Below, piece after piece: positions 50,992 to 59,284 of a DNA stretch of 64,000 nucleotides. A program made the position numbers and the translations under genes. The notes beneath the pieces are model-generated. The model had not been told where the DNA came from and ran no database searches. It worked only from the letters and a program-made list of their open reading frames with translations. The stretch covers positions 2,542,001 to 2,606,000 of the forward strand of contig NZ_JAFDSS010000001.1 in the NCBI RefSeq assembly GCF_017831975.1. The letters are read 5' to 3'. Each line of letters starts with the position of its first letter. The stretch's first letter is position 1. This DNA comes from Microbacterium terrae (GTDB lineage Bacteria; Actinomycetota; Actinomycetes; Actinomycetales; Microbacteriaceae).

Positions 50992-52158
50992 GTGACCACG
51001 GCCATCGACGCGGACCCGCACGCGATCACGTCCACCACCGACGGACGCGGCGGCGTCATCCTCGAGGGGATCACGAAGTACTACGGCGACCAGCTCGCGG
51101 TCGACGACCTGTCGCTGAACATCGAGCCGGGCGAGTTCATCTCCCTGCTCGGCCCGTCGGGATGCGGCAAGACGACCACCCTGCGCATGATCGCCGGCTT
51201 CGAGCACCCCGACGCGGGCGACATCCGCATCTCGGGTGCTTCGGTGCTCTCGGCCCCGCCGTACCGCCGCGACGTCAACACCGTCTTCCAGGCGTACGCG
51301 CTCTTCCCGCACCTGAGCGTCGCCGAGAACGTCGCGTACGGCCTGCAGCAGCGCCGAACACCCAAGTCCGAGGTGCGCGAGCGCGTGACCGAGGCGCTCG
51401 ATCTCGTGCAGATGCGGCGTTTCGGCGACCGCAAGCCCACGCAGCTGTCGGGCGGCCAGCAGCAGCGCATCGCCCTCGCCCGCGCCCTGGTCAACCGCCC
51501 CGCCGTGCTCCTCCTCGACGAGCCGCTGGGCGCACTCGACCGGCAGCTGCGCGAAGAGATGCAGCTCGAGCTGAAGCTCCTGCAGGCGCGTCTGGGCATC
51601 ACGTTCGTCTTCGTCACCCACGACCAGGGCGAGGCCCTCTCGATGAGCGACCGCATCGCGATCATGCGAGCCGGCCGCATCGAGCAGCTCGCCGACGCCG
51701 ACACGGTGTACGCGCGGCCTGCCTCGGCGTACGTGGCGGCGTTCGTGGGTCAGCAGAACTTCTTCCGCGGCGCGGTCTCCGAGGGCGGCGCCGCCGTGGT
51801 GGGGGCGAACGCCCTCGTCCGCGCAGCCGGCCCGGTGCTCGGCGGCATCGCGCAGGGCGAGGCGGCAGTGCGCCCCGAGTACATCGCGATCGAGAAGGAT
51901 GCCGCGGCCGGGTCCGCGCCCGAGGCGAACAGCGCCCGCGGCGAGCTCATCGGTGTGTCGCACCTCGGCGACACGATGCAGTTCCTCGTGCGCCTCGGCG
52001 CCGATCAGAGCCTCATCGTGCGACGCCCGACGCCCGATGCGCCGACGCTGCGCGTGGGTGACGCCGTGCTGTGCACCTGGGCCGCTCACCACGTGCTGCT
52101 GTTCCCCAGCGACGCCGCGGCCGAAGAGGGCGGGTACATCGCCCCGCCGACGGCCTGA
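50992..52158 (+). CDS. potA: PotA-type ABC transporter ATPase
   Basis: 388 residues: Walker A GPSGCGKTT, Q-loop FQAYALFPHLSV, signature LSGGQQQR, Walker B LLLDEPLGALDRQLRE, H-loop THDQGEALSMSDRIAIM, then a C-terminal TOBE regulatory domain (VRPEYIAIEK, then GVSHLGDTMQFLV). This is the polyamine/2-aminoethylphosphonate/Fe-type ATPase layout. GTG 50992 has GGGAGGAC about ten bases upstream. First gene of a PotA-PotD-PotB-PotC-like set followed by catabolic genes. Confidence 0.92.
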   Translation: MTTAIDADPHAITSTTDGRGGVILEGITKYYGDQLAVDDLSLNIEPGEFISLLGPSGCGKTTTLRMIAGFEHPDAGDIRISGASVLSAPPYRRDVNTVFQAYALFPHLSVAENVAYGLQQRRTPKSEVRERVTEALDLVQMRRFGDRKPTQLSGGQQQRIALARALVNRPAVLLLDEPLGALDRQLREEMQLELKLLQARLGITFVFVTHDQGEALSMSDRIAIMRAGRIEQLADADTVYARPASAYVAAFVGQQNFFRGAVSEGGAAVVGANALVRAAGPVLGGIAQGEAAVRPEYIAIEKDAAAGSAPEANSARGELIGVSHLGDTMQFLVRLGADQSLIVRRPTPDAPTLRVGDAVLCTWAAHHVLLFPSDAAAEEGGYIAPPTA

Positions 52159-52235
52159 TCCGACCGCCACCGCGACCCGCATCGACGCCGGGGAGCACGC
52201 CCGGCACCTGCCGGACCGCTGCCCCGCCGCCCGCC

Positions 52236-52306
52236 AGACCGCACCACCCGCACGATCCGCAAGACCGCACCACCCGCACGATCGGCAAGACCGCACCACC
52301 CGCACC
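52236..52306 (+). repeat. 26-bp tandem repeat, about 2.7 copies
   Basis: Units start at 52236, 52262 and 52288, each beginning AGACCGCACCACCCGCAC; the first two differ at one base. They lie in the 231-bp gap between the ATPase and binding-protein genes. Otherwise this gap shows only C-rich, purine-poor sequence that could leave the RNA unstructured. Confidence 0.85.
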
Positions 52307-52389
52307 ACCGCAGTACCCCGCACCGCAGCATCCGTCCCGAGCCCCACCCGCACCGCCGCCACCGGCTCCGACCCGACCAGGAGACACCG

Positions 52390-53574
52390 ATGACCGAGTC
52401 CCGCAATCCGCTCCGCATCCTCGTTCCCGAGAGCGCGGCACCGCGCATCGCCCGCGACCTGTCGCGTCGCGGCTTCCTCAGCCTCGCCGCCCTCGCCGGC
52501 GGCACCGCCGTTCTCGCCGCCTGTGCGCCCGGGGGCGGCAGCACCCCCGAGGCACAGGCCGACGGCGGAGAGCTGGAAGACAGCCTGTCGGTGTACACGT
52601 GGGGCGACTACGACTCGCCCGACGTCGTCTCTTCGTTCACGAGCGAGCTCGGCCCGAAGGTGACGCTCGACTCGTACTCGTCGAACGAGGAGCTCATCGC
52701 CAAGCTGATCGCGGCGAAGGGCACCTCGGGCTACGACATCGTCGTGCCGACGGGGGTGTTCATCCCGCAGATGATCGAGAACGGCCTGCTCACGAAGTTC
52801 AACAAGGACCTGCTCCCGAACCTGGCGAACATGGACCCGACGGCTCTCGGCCGGGCCTGGGATCCGAGCAACGACTACTCCGTGTGCAAGGCGTGGGGCA
52901 CGACCGGGTACGTCTACGACAAGACGGTCATCACGCGGGAGCTCACGACCTGGGCCGACTTCTTCGACGCGGCGCAGAACGAGGCGAGCGGCAAGACCAG
53001 CATGTCCGACGACCCGGCCGGCATCATCGGCTCGTACTTCTGGGCGAACGACACGGACTGGAACACGACCGACCCCGACGAGCTCGAGGCCTGCCGCGCG
53101 TTCCTCGTCGACGAGATCGCCCCGCACATCTCGGCGTTCGACTCGTACCCCGGCACGAACGCGATCCCGCAGGGCACCCAGGTGCTGATGCAGGCGTGGA
53201 ACGGCGACGCGCGCCTGGGCATCCTCGAGTCGAGCGACCCCGACCGCTGGCAGTGGGTGCTGCCCGGACCGCAGACCGAGCTGTGGATGGACAACTGGGC
53301 GATCGCGGCCGGCGCACCCCACCCCGAGGCAGCCCACGCCTTCATCAACCACTCGATGACGCCCGAGAACCTCTACCTGAACCTCGACTACATCGGCTAC
53401 AACGTCGGCGGCGCCGACATGCAGCAGGCGGCGACCGACAACGGCCTCGAGCTGCCGGAGCTCATCTTCTTCAGCGAGGACCAGCTCGCCGCGATGCACG
53501 AGCAGGAGCTCAACGACTCGCAGACCGTGCGCGTCGACATCTGGACCGAGATGAAGGCCGCCGCCGGTGCGTAG
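52390..53574 (+). CDS. potD: PotD-type polyamine substrate-binding lipoprotein
   Basis: 394 residues. The N-terminus has a twin-arginine motif (SRRGFL, Arg26-Arg27) and a lipobox LAAC (Cys45), so it is probably Tat-exported and lipidated. The mature part starts with LSVYTWGDYDSPDVVSSF, the PotD/PotF opening, with YDIVVPTGVFIPQMI, KAWGTTGYVYDKTVI and MDNWAIAAGAPHPEAAHAFI. Putrescine or spermidine is the expected ligand. Its stop overlaps PotB (GTGCGTAG). Confidence 0.91.
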   Translation: MTESRNPLRILVPESAAPRIARDLSRRGFLSLAALAGGTAVLAACAPGGGSTPEAQADGGELEDSLSVYTWGDYDSPDVVSSFTSELGPKVTLDSYSSNEELIAKLIAAKGTSGYDIVVPTGVFIPQMIENGLLTKFNKDLLPNLANMDPTALGRAWDPSNDYSVCKAWGTTGYVYDKTVITRELTTWADFFDAAQNEASGKTSMSDDPAGIIGSYFWANDTDWNTTDPDELEACRAFLVDEIAPHISAFDSYPGTNAIPQGTQVLMQAWNGDARLGILESSDPDRWQWVLPGPQTELWMDNWAIAAGAPHPEAAHAFINHSMTPENLYLNLDYIGYNVGGADMQQAATDNGLELPELIFFSEDQLAAMHEQELNDSQTVRVDIWTEMKAAAGA

Positions 53575-54505
53575 AACCTCGCCCGGTCCCCTCCTCGCCG
53601 TTCCGGCGTGGGTGTGGCTGCTGGTGTTCTTCGTCGCCCCGGTGGGGATGGTCATCTGGTTCAGCTTCGGCTACAAGCCGGGCATCTTCGGCACCCACGC
53701 GAACGACATCCTCTCGTTCGACCGGTACGTCGAGGCGATGTCGCCGACGTTCTTCGCGACCTTCCAGAACACCCTGTGGGTGGGTGTGCTCGGCACCATC
53801 CTGTGCTTCCTGATCGGTGCGCCGGTGGCGTACTGGATGGCGTTCAAGGTGAAGCCGGAGCGGCGCGGCATCCTCATCGCCCTCGTACTCGTGCCGTTCT
53901 GGACGAACTTCCTGGTGCGCACGATCGGGTGGCAGGTGATCCTGTCGCCCGAGGGCGGACTGTCGCAGATCCTGCAGGGCATCGGCGTCATCGACGGGCC
54001 GCTCGAGCTGCTCTACACCCGCACCGCGGTGCTCATCGGCGTGGTCTACAACTACCTGCCGCTGATGATCCTCCCCCTGTTCGTCGCGTTCGACCGCGTG
54101 GGTCCGGCGCTGCGCGAGGCGTCGAAGGACCTCGGCGCGGGCAAGCTCGTCACGTTCTTCCGGGTCACCCTGCCGCTGTCTCAGCCCGGCATCATCGCCG
54201 GCGTGCTGCTGGTGTTCATCCCGCTCATGGGCGACTACATCACCGCGACGGTGCTCGGCGGCGCGAAGGGCAACATGGTCGGCCAGCTCGTGGCGAGCCA
54301 GTTCCAGACCGCGCAGAACTGGGCGCTCGGCTCCGCCATGGCGGTGCTGCTCATGCTCGTGATCACCCTGACGATCGCGATCGCCGGCGTCATCATCTGG
54401 CTGATCGCCCTGCCGTTCCGCTCGCACAACCGCCTCGTGCTCGGAACCGAGACGACGAAGACGGATGCCGCGCCCGCGGCAGCTCCCGTGGAGGTGACGA
54501 CGTGA
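53567..54505 (+). CDS. potB: PotB-type ABC transporter permease
   Basis: 312 residues with six predicted helices. Family marks are WVWLLVFFVAPVGMVIWFSF at the first helix and the EAA loop LREASKDLGAGKLVTFFRVTLP with SQPGIIAGVLL. GTG 53567 overlaps the potD stop by 8 bp. The C-terminal tail is Ala/Thr-rich. Confidence 0.92.
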   Translation: MRRTSPGPLLAVPAWVWLLVFFVAPVGMVIWFSFGYKPGIFGTHANDILSFDRYVEAMSPTFFATFQNTLWVGVLGTILCFLIGAPVAYWMAFKVKPERRGILIALVLVPFWTNFLVRTIGWQVILSPEGGLSQILQGIGVIDGPLELLYTRTAVLIGVVYNYLPLMILPLFVAFDRVGPALREASKDLGAGKLVTFFRVTLPLSQPGIIAGVLLVFIPLMGDYITATVLGGAKGNMVGQLVASQFQTAQNWALGSAMAVLLMLVITLTIAIAGVIIWLIALPFRSHNRLVLGTETTKTDAAPAAAPVEVTT

Positions 54506-55419
54506 CCGAGACGCTGACCGAGACCCTGCTGCGTCAGGACGAGGCGCCCGCTTCGCGCGCCCCGAAGAACCTGCGCCGCGCGAAGCGACCGTGGTCGGAC
54601 GTGGCGTTCGGCGTGTGGGGCGTGCTCGTCATGCTCTTCCTCTTCGCGCCGATCATCGTGATCATCATCTACTCGTTCAACACCGGGCGCCTGCTGGTGT
54701 CGTGGGACGGGTTCGGGTTCGACGCCTTCGCCACGATCCTCGACAAGCCCGCCATCCAGAGCGCCGTGCGGGTGTCGCTCATCACGGCGCTCATCGCCGC
54801 GGTGATCGCCACGGTGCTCGGCACCCTCGCGGGCATCGCGATGGCGCGGCATCCGGGCAAGTGGGTGTGGTGGTTCCTGGGCCTGCTGCTGCTGGTCTCG
54901 GTGACGCCCGAGATCGTCGACGCGGTCGCCCTGCTGCCGTTCATGGTGTTCCTCGGCCAGGATCTCGGCATCGGCATCTTCAACGACGGCATCGTGCGCC
55001 TGTCGGTGGGCTCGTCGCTGTTCGCGACGGCTGTCGTGTCGTACATCGTGCGGGCGCGCCTGGTCGGCATGGACGCGAACCTCGAAGAGGCGTCGGGCGA
55101 CCTGTACGCGAAGCCGGTCACGACGTTCCGTCGGGTGACGCTGGCCCTCGCGATGCCCGCCGTGCTCGCCGGATTCCTGCTCGCGTTCACACTCAGCCTC
55201 GACAACACGATCATCGCCGCCTTCGTGCAGGTCTCGGGCACCACCCCGTGGCCGGTGTACGTGCTGAGCGCGGTGCGTTCGGGGCTGAGGCCCGAGATCG
55301 CTGCCGTGTCGACCGTGATGCTTCTGCTCACGCTCGTGGCCCTGGCCCTCGTCGCGCTCGTGCTCAAGCGTGCGGGCGACTCCGCCACGCAGATCGCCCG
55401 CACGATGACCGGCGGCTGA
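54502..55419 (+). CDS. potC: PotC-type ABC transporter permease
   Basis: 305 residues. A charged N-terminal stretch precedes helix 1 (LVMLFLFAPIIVIIIYSFNT), with the EAA loop LEEASGDLYAKPVTTFRRVTL and FTLSLDNTIIAAFVQ, typical of PotC. GTG 54502 forms a GTGA overlap with potB. With PotB it makes the heterodimeric pore. Confidence 0.92.
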   Translation: MTETLTETLLRQDEAPASRAPKNLRRAKRPWSDVAFGVWGVLVMLFLFAPIIVIIIYSFNTGRLLVSWDGFGFDAFATILDKPAIQSAVRVSLITALIAAVIATVLGTLAGIAMARHPGKWVWWFLGLLLLVSVTPEIVDAVALLPFMVFLGQDLGIGIFNDGIVRLSVGSSLFATAVVSYIVRARLVGMDANLEEASGDLYAKPVTTFRRVTLALAMPAVLAGFLLAFTLSLDNTIIAAFVQVSGTTPWPVYVLSAVRSGLRPEIAAVSTVMLLLTLVALALVALVLKRAGDSATQIARTMTGG

Positions 55420-55432
55420 CCCGGAGGTGCCG

Positions 55433-57088
55433 ATGACCCACGCCGACCTCGTCTTCACGGGCGGGCCCGTCTTCACCGCCGACACGGTGCGGTCACGCGC
55501 CCGGGCGGTCGCCGTCGCGGGCGGCCGCATCGTCGCCGTGAGCCCGGGCGACCTCGACGATCTGATCGGGCCGTCGACCGAGGTGGTCGACCTTCGGGGA
55601 CGGATGCTCGTCCCGGGGTTCCAGGACGCGCACGTTCATCCGGTCTGGGGCGGACTCGACATGCTGCGCTGCGATCTGTCGGAGCAGGCGACCGCTGCCC
55701 AGTACCTCGACACCATCGGCGCCTTCGCCGCCGCGCATCCCGATGACGCATGGGTGCTCGGCGGCGGGTGGCAGATGTCGGCGTTCCCGGGCGGCACGCC
55801 GACCGCGGCAGCACTCGACACCGTCGTGCCGGATCGCCCCGCCTTCTTCCCCAATCGCGACGGCCACGGCGCGTGGGTGAACTCCGCCGCCCTCCGCCTC
55901 GCGGGCATCGACCGCGACACCCCCGACCCCGCCGACGGCCGCATCGAACGCGGCCCTGACGGCACCCCGTCGGGCACCCTCCACGAGGGCGCGATGTCGC
56001 TCGTCAACCGGCACCTCCCCGAGGAGCCGCTGAGCCGCCTCACCGAGGCACTGCTCGTCGGCCAGCGCTACCTGCACTCCTTCGGGATCACTGCGTGGCA
56101 GGACGCGATCGTCGGCCCGTACGGCGATGCGGGCGACCCGGGTCCTGCCTATCTCGCCGCAGCCGAAGCCGGAACGCTGACGGCGCGCGTGGTCGGCGCG
56201 ATCTGGTGGGACCGCACGAAGGGCCTGGAGCAGATCCCGTCGCTCATCGAGCGGCGCGCCCGCTACCGCGGCGGCCGCTTCGCGGCCACGAGCATCAAGA
56301 TCATGCAGGACGGCGTCGCCGAGAACTTCACCGCGGCGATGCTCGAGCCGTACGGCGACGGGCACGGGCACCCGACCGACAACTCGGGCATCTCGTTCGT
56401 CGCTCCCGACGTGCTCAACGAAGCGGTGCCGCTGCTGGATGCCGCGGGGTTCCAGGTGCACTTCCACGCGATCGGCGACCGGGCCGTGCGCGAATGCCTC
56501 GATGCGGTGGAGAACGCGATCGCGCGCAACGGCCGCAGCGACAACCGGCACCACATCGCCCACATCCAGGTGGTGCACCCCGAAGACATCCCGCGTTTCC
56601 GCGATCTCGGTGTCGCCGCGAACATGCAGTCGTACTGGGCTACGCTCGAGCCGCAGATGGTCGACCTCACCCTGCCCTTCCTCGGCGATCCGCGCAGCGC
56701 CTGGCAGTATCCGTTCGGCGACCTGCTGCGCTCGGGCGCGGTGCTCGCCGCCGGCAGCGACTGGTCGGTGTCGACCCCCGACCCGCTCGCCGCGATCCAC
56801 ACGGCGGTCAACCGCACCGCGGCGCCCGGCCACGAGGAGGGCGACTACGACCCGTTCCTCCCCGAGCAGGCGATCGACCTCGCCACGTCGCTCACCGCGT
56901 ACACCGCCGGATCGGCGTGGGTGAACCACCTCGACCACGTCACCGGCACGATCGAGGCCGGCAAGTTCGCCGACCTCGCGGTGCTCGACCGCGATCCGTT
57001 CGCCGGGCCCGCCGATCGGATCGGCGCCACGCGCGTGCTGCAGACGTTCGTCGAAGGCGAGCGCGTGTTCGCCGCCGGCGATGCCTGA
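55433..57088 (+). CDS. YtcJ-like amidohydrolase (Amidohydro_3)
   Basis: 551 residues. The metal motif is His67/His69 in PGFQDAHVHPVWGGLDML, with a later FHAIGDRAVRECLDAVENA and GSDWSVSTPDPLAAIHTAVNR, all typical of the YtcJ group, whose substrates are mostly unknown amides or imides. ATG 55433 has GGAGG 5 bases upstream. It sits between the polyamine-type importer and an amine oxidase, so an acylated polyamine or gamma-glutamyl/carbamoyl derivative is conceivable. Its end ATGCCTGA offers a possible start for the next gene. Confidence 0.88.
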   Translation: MTHADLVFTGGPVFTADTVRSRARAVAVAGGRIVAVSPGDLDDLIGPSTEVVDLRGRMLVPGFQDAHVHPVWGGLDMLRCDLSEQATAAQYLDTIGAFAAAHPDDAWVLGGGWQMSAFPGGTPTAAALDTVVPDRPAFFPNRDGHGAWVNSAALRLAGIDRDTPDPADGRIERGPDGTPSGTLHEGAMSLVNRHLPEEPLSRLTEALLVGQRYLHSFGITAWQDAIVGPYGDAGDPGPAYLAAAEAGTLTARVVGAIWWDRTKGLEQIPSLIERRARYRGGRFAATSIKIMQDGVAENFTAAMLEPYGDGHGHPTDNSGISFVAPDVLNEAVPLLDAAGFQVHFHAIGDRAVRECLDAVENAIARNGRSDNRHHIAHIQVVHPEDIPRFRDLGVAANMQSYWATLEPQMVDLTLPFLGDPRSAWQYPFGDLLRSGAVLAAGSDWSVSTPDPLAAIHTAVNRTAAPGHEEGDYDPFLPEQAIDLATSLTAYTAGSAWVNHLDHVTGTIEAGKFADLAVLDRDPFAGPADRIGATRVLQTFVEGERVFAAGDA

Positions 57089-57203
57089 GTCCAGTCCGTC
57101 CGATCCGGCGCAGAACTCCGACGTTGTGACGCGCGCGACACCTGTACCTCGGCGCCGCGAGGCCGCAGGATCGAAGCACCGACACGACAGGGAAGTGATA
57201 CCC

Positions 57204-58640
57204 GTGGGCACCACCGTCTACGAACGACAGCGGCCGGCAGCATCCGTCATCGACCAGAGCCTCTCGGGCACGCGGCAGAGCGTGTTCTGGCTCGACGACC
57301 TCCCCGGGGTCGAGCCGCGCCCGCCCTACGCCGGAGAGTCGACGGCAGACCTCGTGATCGTGGGCGGCGGCTACACCGGCCTGTGGACGGCGCTGCTCGC
57401 GAAGCGCCGGGATCCGGATGCGCGCGTGGTCGTGCTCGAGGCCAAGCGTGTGGGCTGGGCCGCGTCGGGGCGCAACGGCGGCTTCTGCGAGGCGAGCCTG
57501 ACGCATGGGCGCGACAACGGAGTCAACCGCTGGCCCGACGAGATCGACCGCCTCGACCGGCTGGGCCTGGCCAACCTCGACGGCATGGGCGAAGACATCG
57601 CCGCCCACGGCATCGACGCCGATTGGGAGCGCGTCGGAGCCCTCTCGGTCGCCACCGAGCCGCACCAGCTCGCCTGGCTCGACGAGTGGGTCGACGAGGC
57701 GACCTCGCGCGGCGACCGCTCGCTGGTGAGGCTCGACGAAGCCGCGACCCGCGCGACGGTCGCGTCGCCGGCATACCTCGGCGCCGTGTGGGAGACGGAG
57801 ACGAACGCGCTGGTCCACCCCGGAAAGCTCGTCTCGGGACTCGCGACTGCCGCCGAGGAGGCGGGGGTCGTGATCCACGAGGCGTCGCCCGTGCACGCCC
57901 TCGACGACGTGGCGGGCGCCGTGAAGGTCGTCACCCTGCGCGGTCGCATCACCGCGAAGCGCGTCGCCCTCGCCACCAACGTCTTCCCGTCGCTGCTCAA
58001 GCGCAACCGACTCATGACCGTGCCGGTCTACGACTACGCGCTCATGACCGAGCCGCTGACCGACGAGCAGCTCGCAGCTGTCGGGTGGAACGACAGGCAG
58101 GGCATCAGCGACCTCGCCAACCAGTTCCACTACTACCGGCTGAGCGCCGACAACCGCATCCTCTACGGCGGCTACGACGCCGTCTATCACTACGGGCGCC
58201 GCATCCGCGAAGACTACGAGAACCGCCCGGAGTCGTTCCGCACGCTCGCGAGCCACTTCTTCACGACGTTCCCGCAGCTCGAGGGCCTGCGCTTCACGCA
58301 CCGGTGGGCCGGCGCGATCGACACCTCGACCCAGTTCTGCGCCTTCTTCGGCACCGCGCGCGCGGGGCGTGTGGCGTACGCCGCCGGCTTCACCGGACTC
58401 GGCGTCGCCGCGACCCGGTTCGCGGGCGACGTGATGCTCGACCTGCTCGCGGGCGAGAAGACCGAGCGCACCGAGCTCGAGATGGTGCGCAAGCGCCCGC
58501 TGCCGTTCCCGCCCGAGCCCGCCGCGGCGATCGGCATCAACGCGACGCGCTGGTCGCTCGACCGTGCCGACCACAGCGAGGGGCGTCGCAACCTGCTGCT
58601 GCGCACCCTCGACGCCCTCGGCCTCGGATTCGACTCGTGA
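57204..58640 (+). CDS. FAD-dependent amine oxidase (DAO family, PuuB-like)
   Basis: 478 residues. The Rossmann FAD motif is LVIVGGGYTGLWTALLAKRR with the acidic VVLEAKRVGWAASGRNGGF; the late block FTHRWAGAIDTSTQFCAFFG and AAGFTGLGVAATRFAG completes the DAO fold. Relatives include gamma-glutamylputrescine oxidase (PuuB). Next to a polyamine-type importer it likely oxidises an amine to an aldehyde, NH3 and H2O2. GTG 57204 follows AGGGAAGTGA; ATG 57081, overlapping the upstream stop, is an in-frame alternative that adds 41 residues. Confidence 0.87.
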   Translation: MGTTVYERQRPAASVIDQSLSGTRQSVFWLDDLPGVEPRPPYAGESTADLVIVGGGYTGLWTALLAKRRDPDARVVVLEAKRVGWAASGRNGGFCEASLTHGRDNGVNRWPDEIDRLDRLGLANLDGMGEDIAAHGIDADWERVGALSVATEPHQLAWLDEWVDEATSRGDRSLVRLDEAATRATVASPAYLGAVWETETNALVHPGKLVSGLATAAEEAGVVIHEASPVHALDDVAGAVKVVTLRGRITAKRVALATNVFPSLLKRNRLMTVPVYDYALMTEPLTDEQLAAVGWNDRQGISDLANQFHYYRLSADNRILYGGYDAVYHYGRRIREDYENRPESFRTLASHFFTTFPQLEGLRFTHRWAGAIDTSTQFCAFFGTARAGRVAYAAGFTGLGVAATRFAGDVMLDLLAGEKTERTELEMVRKRPLPFPPEPAAAIGINATRWSLDRADHSEGRRNLLLRTLDALGLGFDS

Positions 58641-58987
58641 GCACGCTCGAGCCCGGTGAGGTGACGGATGCCGCGGCCCTCGGCCTCGCGCATGAGCCGG
58701 TCGCCGCCGACGCGGCCACCTCGGGCGCGCCGACCACCGGCGTGGTCGAGCTCGGCGCGTTCGCCGGAGCCGAGGTGGGCGTCTGGGAGATGTCGGCCGG
58801 CGGCATGCGCGACGTCGAGGCCGATGAGCTGTTCGTCGTGCTCGCGGGTTCGGCCACTGTCGAGTTCGACGAGCCCGCCCTGCCGGCGATCGAGCTCGGC
58901 CCCGGATCGGTCGTGCGGCTGGCCGCGGGGATGAGCACGCGGTGGACGGTGCGCGACACGCTGCGGAAGGTCTACCTGGCGCTCTGA
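58637..58987 (+). CDS. Small cupin-domain protein
   Basis: 116 residues. GVWEMSAGGMRDVEADELFVVLAGSATVEF and the IELGPGSVVRLAAGMSTRW part are the two cupin motifs, in the DUF861/EutQ-like form. GTG 58637 overlaps the oxidase stop (GTGA). Possible roles are binding or isomerising the product of the oxidase, or ureidoglycine-type chemistry; neither is shown. The last codons are duplicated 172 bp downstream. Confidence 0.82.
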   Translation: MSTLEPGEVTDAAALGLAHEPVAADAATSGAPTTGVVELGAFAGAEVGVWEMSAGGMRDVEADELFVVLAGSATVEFDEPALPAIELGPGSVVRLAAGMSTRWTVRDTLRKVYLAL

Positions 58988-59284
58988 GTCGGTGCCGCGC
59001 GTTTCGTCTCGTCGCTGCGCTCCTCGCTCAACGACCGAGCCCGTCCTCCGGCCGCTGAGCGAGCAGAGCCCGACCCCCGGCCGCCGAGCGAGCAGAGCCC
59101 GACCCCCGGCCGTCGAGCGAGCGGAGCGAGACGAAACGCCTCAGCACCTGGCGCTCTGAGCCGGTGCTGCGCGTTTCGTCTCGTCGCTGCGCTCCTCGCT
59201 CAACGACCGAGCCCAGTCCTCCGGTCGTCGAGCGAGCGGAGCCAGTCCTCCGGTCGTTGAGCGAGCGGAGCGAGACGAAACGCC
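58974..59284. repeat. 172-bp tandem duplication and ERIC-like repeat mosaic
   Basis: The 297-bp gap between the convergent cupin and pucR genes has no gene. The cupin end plus leader (ACCTGGCGCTCTGAG...) recurs 172 bp on, at 59146. Between 59000 and 59282 are about eight full or partial ERIC-like copies: CGTTTCGTCTCG-type units on one strand, GAGCGAGCGGAGC-type units on the other, several truncated to GAGCGAGCAGAGCCCG. Confidence 0.85.

Noticed and set aside
52236-52306. Possible CRISPR array
   Set aside because: The units are directly adjacent with no spacers and there are no cas genes.
57081-57203. ATG 57081 as the start of the FAD oxidase
   Set aside because: It overlaps the upstream stop as ATGCCTGA, as in other coupled pairs here, but the 41 added residues do not look like the family N-terminus and a ribosome site precedes GTG 57204. 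Kept only as an alternative.
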